DNA of 64,000 nucleotides from Nostoc edaphicum CCNP1411 (lineage in GTDB: Bacteria > Cyanobacteriota > Cyanobacteriia > Cyanobacteriales > Nostocaceae): contig NZ_CP054698.1 of NCBI RefSeq assembly GCF_014023275.1, positions 2,108,001 through 2,172,000 of the forward strand. The letters are read 5' to 3'. Positions 9,666 through 18,316 of the stretch are shown in pieces; position 1 is the stretch's first letter; each line of letters opens with the position of its first letter. A program made the translations under genes and the position numbers. A model generated the notes under the pieces. It saw only the letters and a program-made list of their open reading frames with translations, was not told the origin of the DNA and did not search any database.

Positions 9666-11516
9666 ATGAGAAAACTTATATTATTGTGCTTGTTTGTCAT
9701 TGGGTTGGGATCTGCCATATTTGGTTTCCTGAATTTTCAGGGATTGGCAGCTAAAGGAGAGTTTGAGACGATTTTGCTTGATTTTCGGGAAGATATTCCA
9801 TCATCTGTGGTGGAACAGAATTTGCAAGCGATCGCCAAACAATATAACGTTACACCCCAATTAGACAACAAGTTTTCCAAAAAAGATAATGTGTATATTA
9901 TCAAGGGCGATCGCCAACGGCTGCAAGAACTGAAAAAATCTCAGTTTGCCCAAGCTACAGAATTCATTGAACCAAACTATATCTACAGCAAGATTCCACA
10001 ACCAGGTGAAGCCGCTTGGCTAGGAGAATTTTTGCGACCCCAAGAAGACGAAGAAGCAAGTCCTTCATTAACTGGCCCCAATGACCAATATTACAGCAAG
10101 CAGTGGAACTTGCACAAAATCGGTATTGAAGGTGCATGGAGTCAAACCAAAGGCAGTGGCATCACAGTTGCAGTGATTGACACCGGGATTACCAAGGTTC
10201 GCGACTTGTATGAGACAAAATTCGTCAAGGGCTATGATTTTGTTAACGACCGAGAAGAAGCCACAGACGATAATGGCCACGGTACTCATGTTGCCGGAAC
10301 TATTGCCCAAGCCACAAATAACAAATATGGCGTAGCTGGAATTGCTTACGAAGCCAGTTTGATGCCGTTGAAGGTACTCAGTTCTTATGGTGGTGGTACT
10401 ATTGCCGATATTGCCGAAGCGATTAAATTTGCTGCCGATAAAGGCGCAGATGTGATTAATATGAGCTTGGGCGGTAGCGGTGAAAGCCAGTTGATGAAAC
10501 AAGCGATCGAGTATGCCCATAGAAAAGGTGTAGTTATTATTGCCGCTGCGGGGAATGAAAACGCTAATGGGGCAAGCTATCCAGCCAGATATCCATACGT
10601 CATCGGCGTTTCGGCAATTGGCCCAGATGGCGAAAGAGCGCCCTATTCTAACTTTGGTGCTGGGGTAGATATCTCTGCTCCTGGTGGTAGTGAAGCTGGT
10701 AAGATTCTCCAAGAAACCATCGATGAAAAAGGCGAAGGCGTATTTCTGGGCTTCCAGGGTACAAGCATGGCTGCTCCCCACGTTGCTGGTGTTGCGGCAT
10801 TAATCAAAGCTGCTGGCATCCAAGAACCAGATGAAATTTTAAAAGTCCTCAAGCAGTCGGCACGAGTTATTCAGGATGACGGTTTGAACTATTATGGCGC
10901 TGGACAACTCAATGCAGAAGCAGCAGTCAAACTAGCCTTTAGTGGGCAAATCAGTTTCCCAGATTTCTTTCGATGGTTGCGGGATAGCGGCTATCTTAAC
11001 CCCGGCTTTTGGATTGATGGTGGTGCGATCGCACTAATACCAAAGATTTTAATGGTAGTTGGTTCCTATCTGCTGGCTTGGTTTTTACGGGTTTACTTCC
11101 CCTTCACTTGGAGTTGGTCTTTATCTAGTGGACTAATAGCTGGTAGTTCTGGATTATTCTTCCTCAAGGGAATCTATATTTTTGATCTTCCCCAATGGCC
11201 TTTCCGGGTTTTGGGCAGTTCAATTCCCGAACTAGGCAATACCCTCCAAGGAACTGATGCCTTGAATCCCCTATTTGCTAGCGTACTGATTCCCATCGTG
11301 TTAATGGCATTGCTGCTAGGACATCCTAGTTGGAAATGGTTTGCCATTGGTTCAACTTTAGGTGTAGCAGCGTGCTTAACTATAAGTGCGTTTTTAGATC
11401 CAGCAGTTTGGGGATTAGGAAGTGGTAACTTAGCACGTCTCTTCCTCATTGCCAATGCCCTAATTTGTTATGGACTTGTTCGTTTAGCATTGAAAAACGA
11501 AGAAAAAATAGCATAA
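9666..11516 (+). CDS. Subtilisin-like serine protease (S8) with C-terminal membrane domain
   Basis: 616 residues. An N-terminal signal/anchor (3-22) and a propeptide-like region (about 30-105) precede a complete S8 domain: D172 in VAVIDTGI, H208 in NGHGTHVAGT, oxyanion N297 in AAAGNENANG and nucleophile S367 in GTSMAAPHVAGV. After about residue 430 come four or five hydrophobic segments (about 453-474, 485-505, 536-552, 557-578, 590-608), so the protease should be tethered with its catalytic domain outside the cytoplasm. Most secreted subtilases lack such a polytopic tail. The triad is intact, so activity is likely; the substrate is unknown. Confidence 0.92.
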   Translation: MRKLILLCLFVIGLGSAIFGFLNFQGLAAKGEFETILLDFREDIPSSVVEQNLQAIAKQYNVTPQLDNKFSKKDNVYIIKGDRQRLQELKKSQFAQATEFIEPNYIYSKIPQPGEAAWLGEFLRPQEDEEASPSLTGPNDQYYSKQWNLHKIGIEGAWSQTKGSGITVAVIDTGITKVRDLYETKFVKGYDFVNDREEATDDNGHGTHVAGTIAQATNNKYGVAGIAYEASLMPLKVLSSYGGGTIADIAEAIKFAADKGADVINMSLGGSGESQLMKQAIEYAHRKGVVIIAAAGNENANGASYPARYPYVIGVSAIGPDGERAPYSNFGAGVDISAPGGSEAGKILQETIDEKGEGVFLGFQGTSMAAPHVAGVAALIKAAGIQEPDEILKVLKQSARVIQDDGLNYYGAGQLNAEAAVKLAFSGQISFPDFFRWLRDSGYLNPGFWIDGGAIALIPKILMVVGSYLLAWFLRVYFPFTWSWSLSSGLIAGSSGLFFLKGIYIFDLPQWPFRVLGSSIPELGNTLQGTDALNPLFASVLIPIVLMALLLGHPSWKWFAIGSTLGVAACLTISAFLDPAVWGLGSGNLARLFLIANALICYGLVRLALKNEEKIA

Positions 11517-11643
11517 ATGGGGAATGGGGCATGGGGCATGGGGCATTGGGCATAGCGCATGAGGAATCAATTTTTATAACTCCTAACTCCTAACTCCTAA
11601 CTCCTAACTCCCCCCCACTCAGCACTCAGCACTCAGCACTCTT
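11517..11643. repeat. Three kinds of short tandem repeats in a row
   Basis: GGGGCAT-type heptamers (about 11520-11553), CTAACTC heptamers (about 11579-11612) and CTCAGCA heptamers (about 11617-11641) occupy almost the whole gap between the protease and the next gene. The last one ends two bases before that gene's ATG, so its leader is repeat DNA. Confidence 0.9.
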
Positions 11644-11877
11644 ATGAGCATTACACTTACAGGTACAATCGAACGCCGTGATATTGGCACAGGCGCATGG
11701 GCGTTAGTCACAGAAGAGGGTGTTACTTACGAAATCCTCAGAGGGGCTGACAAAGACTTACTCAAAGCCGGACAAAAAGCAAAAGTTAAAGGACAGGTGC
11801 GCGAAGATATCATGACTACTGCCATGATTGGCCCTGTCCTGGAGGTCAAATCTTTTGATGTAATTAGTTCTGATTAG
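11644..11877 (+). CDS. Small conserved protein, OB-fold-like
   Basis: 77 residues, mostly beta strands (ITLTGTIERRDIGTGAWALV, then TYEILRGADKDLL, then AKVKGQVREDIMT), a pattern like a small OB-fold or SH3-like barrel. No nucleic-acid-binding signature is certain. Its stop codon overlaps the convergent thioredoxin-like gene by 14 bases. Function not assigned. Confidence 0.7.
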   Translation: MSITLTGTIERRDIGTGAWALVTEEGVTYEILRGADKDLLKAGQKAKVKGQVREDIMTTAMIGPVLEVKSFDVISSD

Positions 11878-12187
11878 CTGTGGAATCCAGAACTTCTTGC
11901 AGACGACTTCTAAACTCCCCTTTGGGATGACCTCCTTTTACCTCACCAACAATCTTAAATTCCCCGTCTGGAGAATTGCAGAGGATATAAGTAGGCCATC
12001 CCATTTCTGATTTATCGGGATATTGAGTTAATAAAATCTTGCGATACTTGCGGTAAGCAGTCGTATCTTGCATCTTTACATCGATAAATTCTAAACCCAG
12101 TTCTTCTACCACCTTTTTGTCATAAAAAGACATTTTGTGGCAGATGCCGCACTCTTCTGAAGAGAACTTAATCACAGCTAAACTCAT
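11864..12187 (-). CDS. Thioredoxin-like protein with CGIC active site
   Basis: 107-residue thioredoxin-fold protein. The redox motif is CGIC (SEECGICHKMSFYDKKVVEE) near residue 13, and the cis-proline region is visible as GWPTYIL. Length matches a single-domain thioredoxin, but the CGIC motif and the helix after it differ from canonical CGPC thioredoxins, so it is better called thioredoxin-like. No signal peptide, so cytoplasmic. Converges on and overlaps the small + strand gene by 14 bases. Confidence 0.85.
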   Translation of the reverse strand: MSLAVIKFSSEECGICHKMSFYDKKVVEELGLEFIDVKMQDTTAYRKYRKILLTQYPDKSEMGWPTYILCNSPDGEFKIVGEVKGGHPKGEFRSRLQEVLDSTANQN

Positions 12188-13029
12188 GGGTTGGCTACTC
12201 TTTGATTCTAGGCAAAGTTTTTTAGCATAATGCCATGAAATATTACCATATAGCTGGGCATTCGTGTCAACCTAAGCCTGAAACCCTACTCCGATATTTT
12301 TTCCTCCTTCGCTACTAGAAGCAGCGAAGGTAATTTTGTGTGAGGTTCTGCCTTTAGCAGCATGGCTGTCCTGTACTAATGCGATCAATTCTCCTAGTAC
12401 CGCAAGATGGAAGTCAAAAGTCAAAAGAATTGTATTCCAGTCTCTTGCGCCATTTCAAAGAGTTTTATAACCCGCGTAGACGGGTTTTGTATGTGTGGCC
12501 GCGACTTCTAGTCGCAGAGGCAAGTAATAATTTAGACTTTTCAAACAGCCTCTAAGACTGCTTAAACAAGTCGTAGTAGCTTTTAGCAATTCCTAAACTG
12601 GGATTGAAGTCAGTAGTAAAATTGATTGAAGATTCAAATAATGATAGTAATAGGTTTAGGACTTACTCACTGTACAAATTAATCATGGTATGCACTTACC
12701 AAAATAGTTTTTTAGGGTTTTATTAATTATTATTTTATGATGAGTAGATCAATGCCGTCGGTGCAATTAATGAATTACCCCTACGGCAGATGTGGTTTTT
12801 CAAAACATTTATATTCTCAATGCATAAGAACTAATATTGATTGAAAAAGCTGTCTACTGACTTCATCTGTTGATCTCGGAGAATGAAAAAAGGTCTTGGA
12901 AGTTACTAGAGAAGTTAAGGGAAAAGGTAAAGTGTAGTCCGATCTAAACTTCGTTCTAAATTATGAATTCTTGAAGCAGCTTTCAAGGGATAATTCTTGT
13001 TATACAGCAGCCTACACGGAGAACTTAAG
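12188..13029. other. Long intergenic region with repeat fragments
   Basis: No convincing gene. Visible items: a hairpin CCTTCGCT...AGCGAAGG at 12306-12330; a one-ended fragment of the CTAGTACCGCAAG element near 12393-12411; a repeat containing CCGCGTAGACGGGTTTTGT and CGCGACTTCTAGTCGC at about 12470-12520, related to copies near 39785-39870 and 46680-46735; and a copy of ACTTTTCAAACAGCCTCTAA at 12536-12555. The last 200 bases presumably hold the promoter of the downstream fusion gene. Confidence 0.6.
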
Positions 13030-15555
13030 ATGACATCTCCAGAAATGGTCTTATGGCTACAAGAACGCACCAGTTTAGGAATTCTCTCACCAGAAGTTTT
13101 AAATGCGATCGCTCAACAAATTGAAGAACAAGTAGTGAGTGCCGAAACTGACTTAGTTAGCGAAGGCACTCCTCCAGAAGCTCTTTATATTCTTGTAGAA
13201 GGTCAACTAGAAAGCAATAGCACCAATGAAACCAACCCAGCTTTAGCTTGTGGATTCCTTCCAGGAGCAGTGATTGAACTCAAAGAATTGCTGTTGGATG
13301 AATTAACTCCGTTCACAATTACTACAGTAACTGAATGTCACTTGTGGGTTGTGCCTGCTGCTAAATTTCGTGAATTAGCCACCCAATACCCCGAAATTGC
13401 TCAAGCTTTTTCGCGTCAATTGGCTCAAGAATTAGCTCAAGTAACATCTGCACTTGGCTATGAACAAGAACGTTCCCTCGCTTTGCGGCCATATTTAGTT
13501 ACTAAGGCGCAACGGGGAATTGTCGGTACAAGTCGCTATGCTGTGCGGCTGCGGGAGCAAATTCGAGAAGCTGCTGCTGACAGTAAATCAGTAGATATTT
13601 TCGGTGAACCAGGGTTAGAAAAAGACAACATAGCAGCCCTCATCCACTTTGGTTCTCCAAAACGGCGAGAACCAATTATTAAAGTAAATTGTGGTATTCT
13701 CCAAACGAGCGGTGCAGATTTATTTGGTCGCGCTGGTGGCAAACCAGGATTGTTGGAATGGTTGGGAGAAGGTACTCTAGTTCTCAACAACATCCAAGAA
13801 TTGCCCGAAGAATTATTATCTCCCGTGACGCAGTTGCTCAAAACTGGTACGTATACCCCCGTGGCTCGTTCTGGAGAACCATCACCTGAACCTCGCCCCA
13901 GTAAAGCCAGAATTCTGATTGTTTCAGAAAAAACTCAGCCGACAATTGAACGCTCTGTTGGTCACATTATTAAAGTACCACCGCTACGGGTGCGAAAAGC
14001 CGATATTCAGACACAGGTTGAATATTATACCAGTCTCTACATTCGATCTAGAGGCGTTCCGAAACCGCACATTACCCCAGAAGCTTTGCGTCGCCTCCAG
14101 TCTTATGATTTTCCTGGCAACCTCAAAGAATTGAAAAATCTGGTTGAAAGGGCGATCGTGCAAGCTGAGGGTGCCAATGAATTAACAGAAGAAATTTTCT
14201 GGCCAGCCGAAACTAAGAAAAAACGATTTCGGGTGAATCTGTTAAATGCCTATCCCTCTTTACGGCGGTTTTTACGTAGTCCTTGGTGGCCCGATCGCAT
14301 TAACTATGGTTTTACTGCAACGGCTTTTGCGATCACAGTTGCAGTATTATTTATTGGGCCACAAACCCGCGATCGCAATTTCGTATTAAATCTATTTTGG
14401 GCTTGGTGGTGGCCTTTCTTCTTATTTCTCTTTCCTTTTTTGGGACGTATCTGGTGTTCTGTTTGTCCCTTCATGATTTACGGGGAAATTACCCAAAAGT
14501 TATCTCTCTGGCTGTGGCCTCGAAAACTCAAACGCTGGCCAAGAGAACAAGCTGAGAAATGGGGCGGATGGTTCATGTTTGGTTTGTTCTCCCTAATTTT
14601 TTTATGGGAAGAACTCTGGCATTTAGAAAATACTGCCTACCTCAGCGCTTGTTTACTATTGTTAATTACCTCTGGGGCGATGATTTTCTCGGCTCTTTTT
14701 GAGCGGCGATTTTGGTGTCGGTATCTCTGCCCCATTGGCGGGATGAATGGTTTATTTGCCAAACTCTCAATGACGGAACTCCGGGCACAGCAAGGTATTT
14801 GTTCTGCTAGTTGTACCACTTATCAATGTTATAAAGGTGGGCCGCAAAAGGGTGAAGGGCTGGAAACCAATGGATGTCCTTTATACTCCCACCCAGCGCA
14901 GTTAGAAGATAACCGAGATTGCGTACTGTGTATGACTTGCCTCAAAGCTTGTCCCCATCGTTCCGTTGAATTTAACTTACGTCCCCCTGGTATTGAACTG
15001 TGGACAACTCATGTACCCCGCACTTATGAAGTAGCATTATTGTTTTTGCTGTTGGGTGGGATATATCTACATCGCTTGCCAGAGTTGCAGTCTTGGTTGG
15101 GGTTACAACTAGATTTAACTCAGTTTTGGCAACATTTGGGATTATCGCTGCTAGTGTTAATTATCCCAGCAATTCTTACCTTTGGGGCTTATAGCTTGCT
15201 CCAAGTGTTCAACTTTAACCGTAAGCCTCGATCATTTGTAGAGCTTGCCTATGGCTACCTACCATTAGTTTTGGGGGGAAATTTAGCTCACTATTTGCGT
15301 TTGGGCTTGGGTGAAGGCGGGCGAATTTTACCCGTCACCTTTGCTACTCTTGGTTTGAGTGGTGAACAATTGCCAATATTGGTTGCTCACCCTGCGGTGA
15401 TTGCCTTCTTACAAGGTGCAACCATAATTTTCTCAGTGTTAATGACTATATTATTAACGCAAAAGATTGCCAAGCAACCAGTGCGATCGCTCCTTTGGCA
15501 ACACCTAGCTGCGATCGGGTTGGGAGTTAGTATGTGGGCAATTATCGTGTTTTAA
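13030..15555 (+). CDS. cNMP-binding/sigma-54-activator-like AAA/polyferredoxin membrane fusion protein
   Basis: 841 residues from ATG 13030, which has GGAG eight bases upstream; a TTG at 12997 in frame is less likely. Order: Crp-type cyclic-nucleotide-binding domain (about 30-140), an AAA domain of the sigma-54 activator type (about 165-385, ending in FPGNLKELKNLVERAIVQAE), then five to eight membrane segments with NapH/NosR-like iron-sulfur motifs: WCSVCPF, FWCRYLCPIGG, CSASCTTYQC and CVLCMTCLKACP. The AAA domain is degenerate: Walker A reads GEPGLEKD, the GAFTGA loop is missing after DLFG, and Walker B reads GTLVLNNI. It therefore should neither hydrolyse ATP nor activate sigma-54. A membrane electron-transfer protein with a sensory head is the best reading. 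Confidence 0.85.
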   Translation: MTSPEMVLWLQERTSLGILSPEVLNAIAQQIEEQVVSAETDLVSEGTPPEALYILVEGQLESNSTNETNPALACGFLPGAVIELKELLLDELTPFTITTVTECHLWVVPAAKFRELATQYPEIAQAFSRQLAQELAQVTSALGYEQERSLALRPYLVTKAQRGIVGTSRYAVRLREQIREAAADSKSVDIFGEPGLEKDNIAALIHFGSPKRREPIIKVNCGILQTSGADLFGRAGGKPGLLEWLGEGTLVLNNIQELPEELLSPVTQLLKTGTYTPVARSGEPSPEPRPSKARILIVSEKTQPTIERSVGHIIKVPPLRVRKADIQTQVEYYTSLYIRSRGVPKPHITPEALRRLQSYDFPGNLKELKNLVERAIVQAEGANELTEEIFWPAETKKKRFRVNLLNAYPSLRRFLRSPWWPDRINYGFTATAFAITVAVLFIGPQTRDRNFVLNLFWAWWWPFFLFLFPFLGRIWCSVCPFMIYGEITQKLSLWLWPRKLKRWPREQAEKWGGWFMFGLFSLIFLWEELWHLENTAYLSACLLLLITSGAMIFSALFERRFWCRYLCPIGGMNGLFAKLSMTELRAQQGICSASCTTYQCYKGGPQKGEGLETNGCPLYSHPAQLEDNRDCVLCMTCLKACPHRSVEFNLRPPGIELWTTHVPRTYEVALLFLLLGGIYLHRLPELQSWLGLQLDLTQFWQHLGLSLLVLIIPAILTFGAYSLLQVFNFNRKPRSFVELAYGYLPLVLGGNLAHYLRLGLGEGGRILPVTFATLGLSGEQLPILVAHPAVIAFLQGATIIFSVLMTILLTQKIAKQPVRSLLWQHLAAIGLGVSMWAIIVF

Positions 15556-15569
15556 GCTGATATATTCCA

Positions 15570-15592
15570 CCAGGCGGTTTCTAATCGCCTGG
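15570..15592 (+). terminator. Hairpin after the fusion gene
   Basis: CCAGGCG at 15570-15576 pairs perfectly with CGCCTGG at 15586-15592 around a nine-base loop, 15 bases after the stop codon. No T-run follows, so it is a 3'-end hairpin rather than a clear intrinsic terminator. Confidence 0.45.
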
Positions 15593-15691
15593 GCTAGGTG
15601 CAAAATGTGAGTTAAAAACATTCTTCTTCCCAAATAACATGATAGAAAATACGTATATGATTTCTCACTCATAATGTAAGGATTACAGATA

Positions 15692-16030
15692 ATGCACGTT
15701 CTCAAAAGATCCATCAAACCAGCAGCCTATATATCGTTCCTCCACATCTACCAAACTACTTGGGGAACTGCTGGTGATATTTGTTTAATCCGTGAATCTG
15801 TAGCTAATGATAGTACAGCGAAGTTTATCGGACACAAAATCGAACTAGCAATTCCAAGAGGGTTAGAGCGCGATCGCATCGCCAACTGTCCAATAATTAA
15901 AGTTGCAGGTAATGTCGGCGACGGACATCCCAAAGAACATCCGTTGGAATGGGAAGCTTATGAAGGTGTAAGTGAAGAAGTAGCTTTAGCAGCTTTGAAA
16001 CCTTGGGGCTTCAAGTTAATTGAACTCTAA
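15692..16030 (+). CDS. Small hypothetical protein
   Basis: 112 residues from an ATG preceded by AAGGATTACAGATA, an acceptable ribosome-binding site. Mixed alpha/beta composition with ESVANDSTAKFIGHKIEL and a charged C-terminal helix. I do not recognise a family. Codon use resembles neighbouring genes and includes a HIP1-like CGCGATCGC. Possibly a lineage-restricted protein. Confidence 0.55.
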   Translation: MHVLKRSIKPAAYISFLHIYQTTWGTAGDICLIRESVANDSTAKFIGHKIELAIPRGLERDRIANCPIIKVAGNVGDGHPKEHPLEWEAYEGVSEEVALAALKPWGFKLIEL

Positions 16031-16194
16031 TGTGGCAATCTGACAAGCTCAACTCACTTTCGTTCTTCTGAAACTATTTTTTCCCTAGTGCCATCAGACA
16101 TTGGCTCAAATGGAAAAATTCATCTAATAGACATAGGAGTGAAATAATTATGCGTTGTCCTAAATCCTTGGTAGGCATAATTCATAAATTGTAC

Positions 16195-17037
16195 CTACGT
16201 TATTTTCACTCCTACGTCTAATGTACCAAACCAGGTTTCTAAATCCGCGATCGCCTGAAAATCCAACAATGCTTCACCGAGATTTTCTAATTGTTCTAAA
16301 GAGAGAGTTTCAATACGATCTAGCACCTCTTGGGGTAATTCTCCCACCCTTCGAGTAAGCTGACGGAGAATCAGCGCTCGTTCTCTTTGTTCGCCGCGTT
16401 GTTCACCTTCAGCGAGAATTTCTTGATAAATTACTGACTCGCGCATCATACCCTCCCGAAATAATTGTCGAATCAAGTCTTGATTGTATTTTAACCCCGC
16501 TAAGATTTGGGTATACGCGGAAATTTCTGGTCGTTGTCTTAGTTCAAGTTGATTAACTTTTCCCACAACTTGTTGCAACAAAGCTTGAGGTTGCGTGGTT
16601 GCGGCCAGTGGTGCTAATGGTAACAAAGCTGGCTCATTGAGGAATAGTTCAGGATTTTCTTCCCATAAGCGAATCACGCGATATTCATGACGGGTAGTTT
16701 CGACACAGAAGACAGTTTCAATTACTGTTCCGGGTGCAGGGGGAAGCAGTAATACGACAACTTGCGTTATTGGTAGACGATATAAACGATACAAGCGTAC
16801 CCAATAATCTAGCATCCGCAGGGGTAGGGGTGGCGTAGATTCTAGTTTGGTTTGAAATTCCAGGTGGAGAATGCGTCCTTGTAGTTGTAAAAATGTTACA
16901 TAATCAGCGCGAATTGGTTCGATACTCAATTCGGTTTTGAGGACTTTGACGGAAGTTTGCGGTGTTCCTAATACCCAACTGGCAAAGGTAGCAGGATGTT
17001 TTTCTGACAGCAGTTTGCAGAGGTTATCAAAAGACAT
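16195..17037 (-). CDS. Rpn/DUF4351-type PD-(D/E)XK nuclease-like protein
   Basis: 280 residues. The N-terminal part has the D...ExQ arrangement of the Rpn family (RADYVTFLQLQGRILHLEFQTK), a PD-(D/E)XK nuclease-like fold linked to recombination-promoting nucleases. The C-terminal 55 residues (RQLTRRVGELPQEVLDRIE, then LSLEQLENLGEALLDF) are the DUF4351 module commonly found at the end of cyanobacterial members. Such genes occur in many copies in Nostoc-type genomes and often behave as mobile or accessory genes. Confidence 0.82.
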   Translation of the reverse strand: MSFDNLCKLLSEKHPATFASWVLGTPQTSVKVLKTELSIEPIRADYVTFLQLQGRILHLEFQTKLESTPPLPLRMLDYWVRLYRLYRLPITQVVVLLLPPAPGTVIETVFCVETTRHEYRVIRLWEENPELFLNEPALLPLAPLAATTQPQALLQQVVGKVNQLELRQRPEISAYTQILAGLKYNQDLIRQLFREGMMRESVIYQEILAEGEQRGEQRERALILRQLTRRVGELPQEVLDRIETLSLEQLENLGEALLDFQAIADLETWFGTLDVGVKIT

Positions 17038-17311
17038 TTGCGATCGCTAACAATTGAACGAGGTATTGTTATGATCTCGTGCAGTGATTTGAGTAGGCGA
17101 TGTCTACGACGGGCTATGACGCTCGAAGACTCGCTAACGCTTTGCTATCGGCATCGCACCATCGCTCAAGGAAGCTCGGTACTATACTCTGAGCGTATCT
17201 TTAGAGACGCGATTGATCGCGTCTTTACCCAAGGATGTGTTGCAATCATTAATTAAATTTGTATAAGAAAGAGGCTTTTAGGCTGAGAGTAAATTCCTGA
17301 TTTAATAAAAA
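17038..17311. repeat. Intergenic repeats, including the AAGGATGTGTTGCAATCATTAA family
   Basis: About 17095-17160 is a GACGCTCGAAGACTCGCTAACGCT-type repeat related to 52868-52900 and 60290-60330. About 17200-17262 (GAGACGCGATTGATCGCGTC, then AAGGATGTGTTGCAATCATTAA) matches 36203-36263 closely. No gene seen. Confidence 0.75.
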
Positions 17312-17551
17312 TCTGACTTTTCACATCGTGTAGAAAAGCTAACCCTAAACCTAATCCCTAAGTAAGTTTCGGCGTTGCTGAATCAAGGGATGATTCTTGT
17401 AGGGCGGGCGTCTGGCCCGCCCTGAAATACAAGGGACGGGCAAGATGCCCATCCCACAAAACTAGCAAAATCATCCCGCAAATATGCAACGCCTAAGTTT
17501 CCTTTCTAGGGAATGGAAGTGAGGTTTTCTAAATAAGAGTGAAAAGTCAGA
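17312..17551. mobile_element. MITE-like element with TIR TCTGACTTTTCAC, interrupted by another MITE
   Basis: TCTGACTTTTCAC at 17312-17324 is matched by its exact inverse GTGAAAAGTCAGA at 17539-17551, with further partial pairing inside (TAGAAAA/TTTTCTA). Removing the inner element and one copy of the duplicated target leaves about 109 bp. A related one-sided fragment is near 21465-21515. There is no coding capacity. Confidence 0.7.
17371..17493. mobile_element. 123-bp MITE with 8-bp target site duplication
   Basis: The ends GGCGTTGC (17371-17378) and GCAACGCC (17486-17493) are perfect inverted repeats, extended by GGGATGATT/AATCATCCC. The flanks carry the identical octamer TAAGTTTC on both sides (17363-17370 and 17494-17501), the signature of transposase-mediated insertion. 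The core holds GGGCGGGCGTCTGGCCCGCCC and GGGACGGGCAAGATGCCCATCCC hairpins. It is non-autonomous. Confidence 0.85.
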
Positions 17552-17652
17552 TATTGGAATATAAGTAAAAAAAGAGATTGTGTCTGTCTTACCGCCAAGT
17601 AGAATCAATGCTCAGTTCGCTTGGAACTAAGCTTAATAAATAGGCAAACGGA

Positions 17653-18102
17653 TTAATCACGACCCCAGTTGCGCTCATAGCGACGGTAATTATCACGAAT
17701 GTTCCGAAGGTTATTATCGCGGTCATAACGGCGGTTATTGTCCCGGTCATAACGGCGATTATTATCGCGGTCATAGCGGCGATTATTGTCGCGGTCATAG
17801 CGGCGATTATTGTCGCGGTCATAACGGCGATTATTGTCGCGGTCATAACGGCGATTATTGTCGCGGTCATAACGGCGATTATTGTCACGAATGTTGCGAA
17901 GGTCGTTCCGGCGGTCATCATCACCATTTCTGTAGCGACGACTATGACGTTCGTAGTTACCATCATCGTTGCGATCGTAGCTGTGGCTATCTAACTCAGC
18001 AAGATAAGACACTGGTGTATTAGCATCAGCTTTTGGAGAAATAGCCAAGGCTGAAGCAGATGCTATCAAGCCGGCGAGCAAAATAGAGGTAAAGCGATTC
18101 AT
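17653..18102 (-). CDS. Secreted protein with tandem RRYDRDNN repeats
   Basis: 149 residues from the ATG at 18102 (an in-frame TTG at 18114 is less likely). The N-terminus is a signal peptide (MNRFTSILLAGLIASASALA, cleavage probably after ADA). The mature protein is dominated by seven consecutive copies of RRYDRDNN, encoded by near-identical 24-bp units at about 17720-17887, with degenerate units at both ends. It is very rich in Arg, Asp and Asn and probably disordered. Likely exported; no enzymatic motif. The repeat number should be prone to expansion and contraction. Confidence 0.72.
   Translation of the reverse strand: MNRFTSILLAGLIASASALAISPKADANTPVSYLAELDSHSYDRNDDGNYERHSRRYRNGDDDRRNDLRNIRDNNRRYDRDNNRRYDRDNNRRYDRDNNRRYDRDNNRRYDRDNNRRYDRDNNRRYDRDNNLRNIRDNYRRYERNWGRD
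17720..17887 (-). repeat. 24-bp coding tandem repeat, about seven units
   Basis: On the plus strand the unit reads CGGCGATTATTGTCGCGGTC followed by ATAA or ATAG. Units differ at only one or two bases, mostly synonymous, so the array is recent or homogenised. The units are contiguous and in frame. Confidence 0.92.
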
Positions 18103-18316
18103 GATGTGAGTCAAAAATTGTTGACAGTAATTTATGCAAGTCCAGTCTGTTTAGGAAGAGCAGATTCCACAAGTCTTTAGATCAATCCTATCAGTGTTGA
18201 ATAACTCGAAAAGTTTTCTTGAGTGCGGTGATTAAAAAAAGTTTTGTTGTCTGTGATACTTTTTGACTTTTCAAATCCCGTGAAAAGTTAAAATTAAAAT
18301 GAATCTTTAAACTCCG

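Noticed and set aside
13030..15555. Active sigma-54 transcription activator
   Set aside because: Walker A, Walker B and the GAFTGA loop are all missing or altered, there is no C-terminal Fis-type HTH, and cyanobacteria are known to lack RpoN.
17720..17887. Possible CRISPR-like array
   Set aside because: The 24-bp units are contiguous with no spacers and read in frame as RRYDRDNN within a signal-peptide protein.
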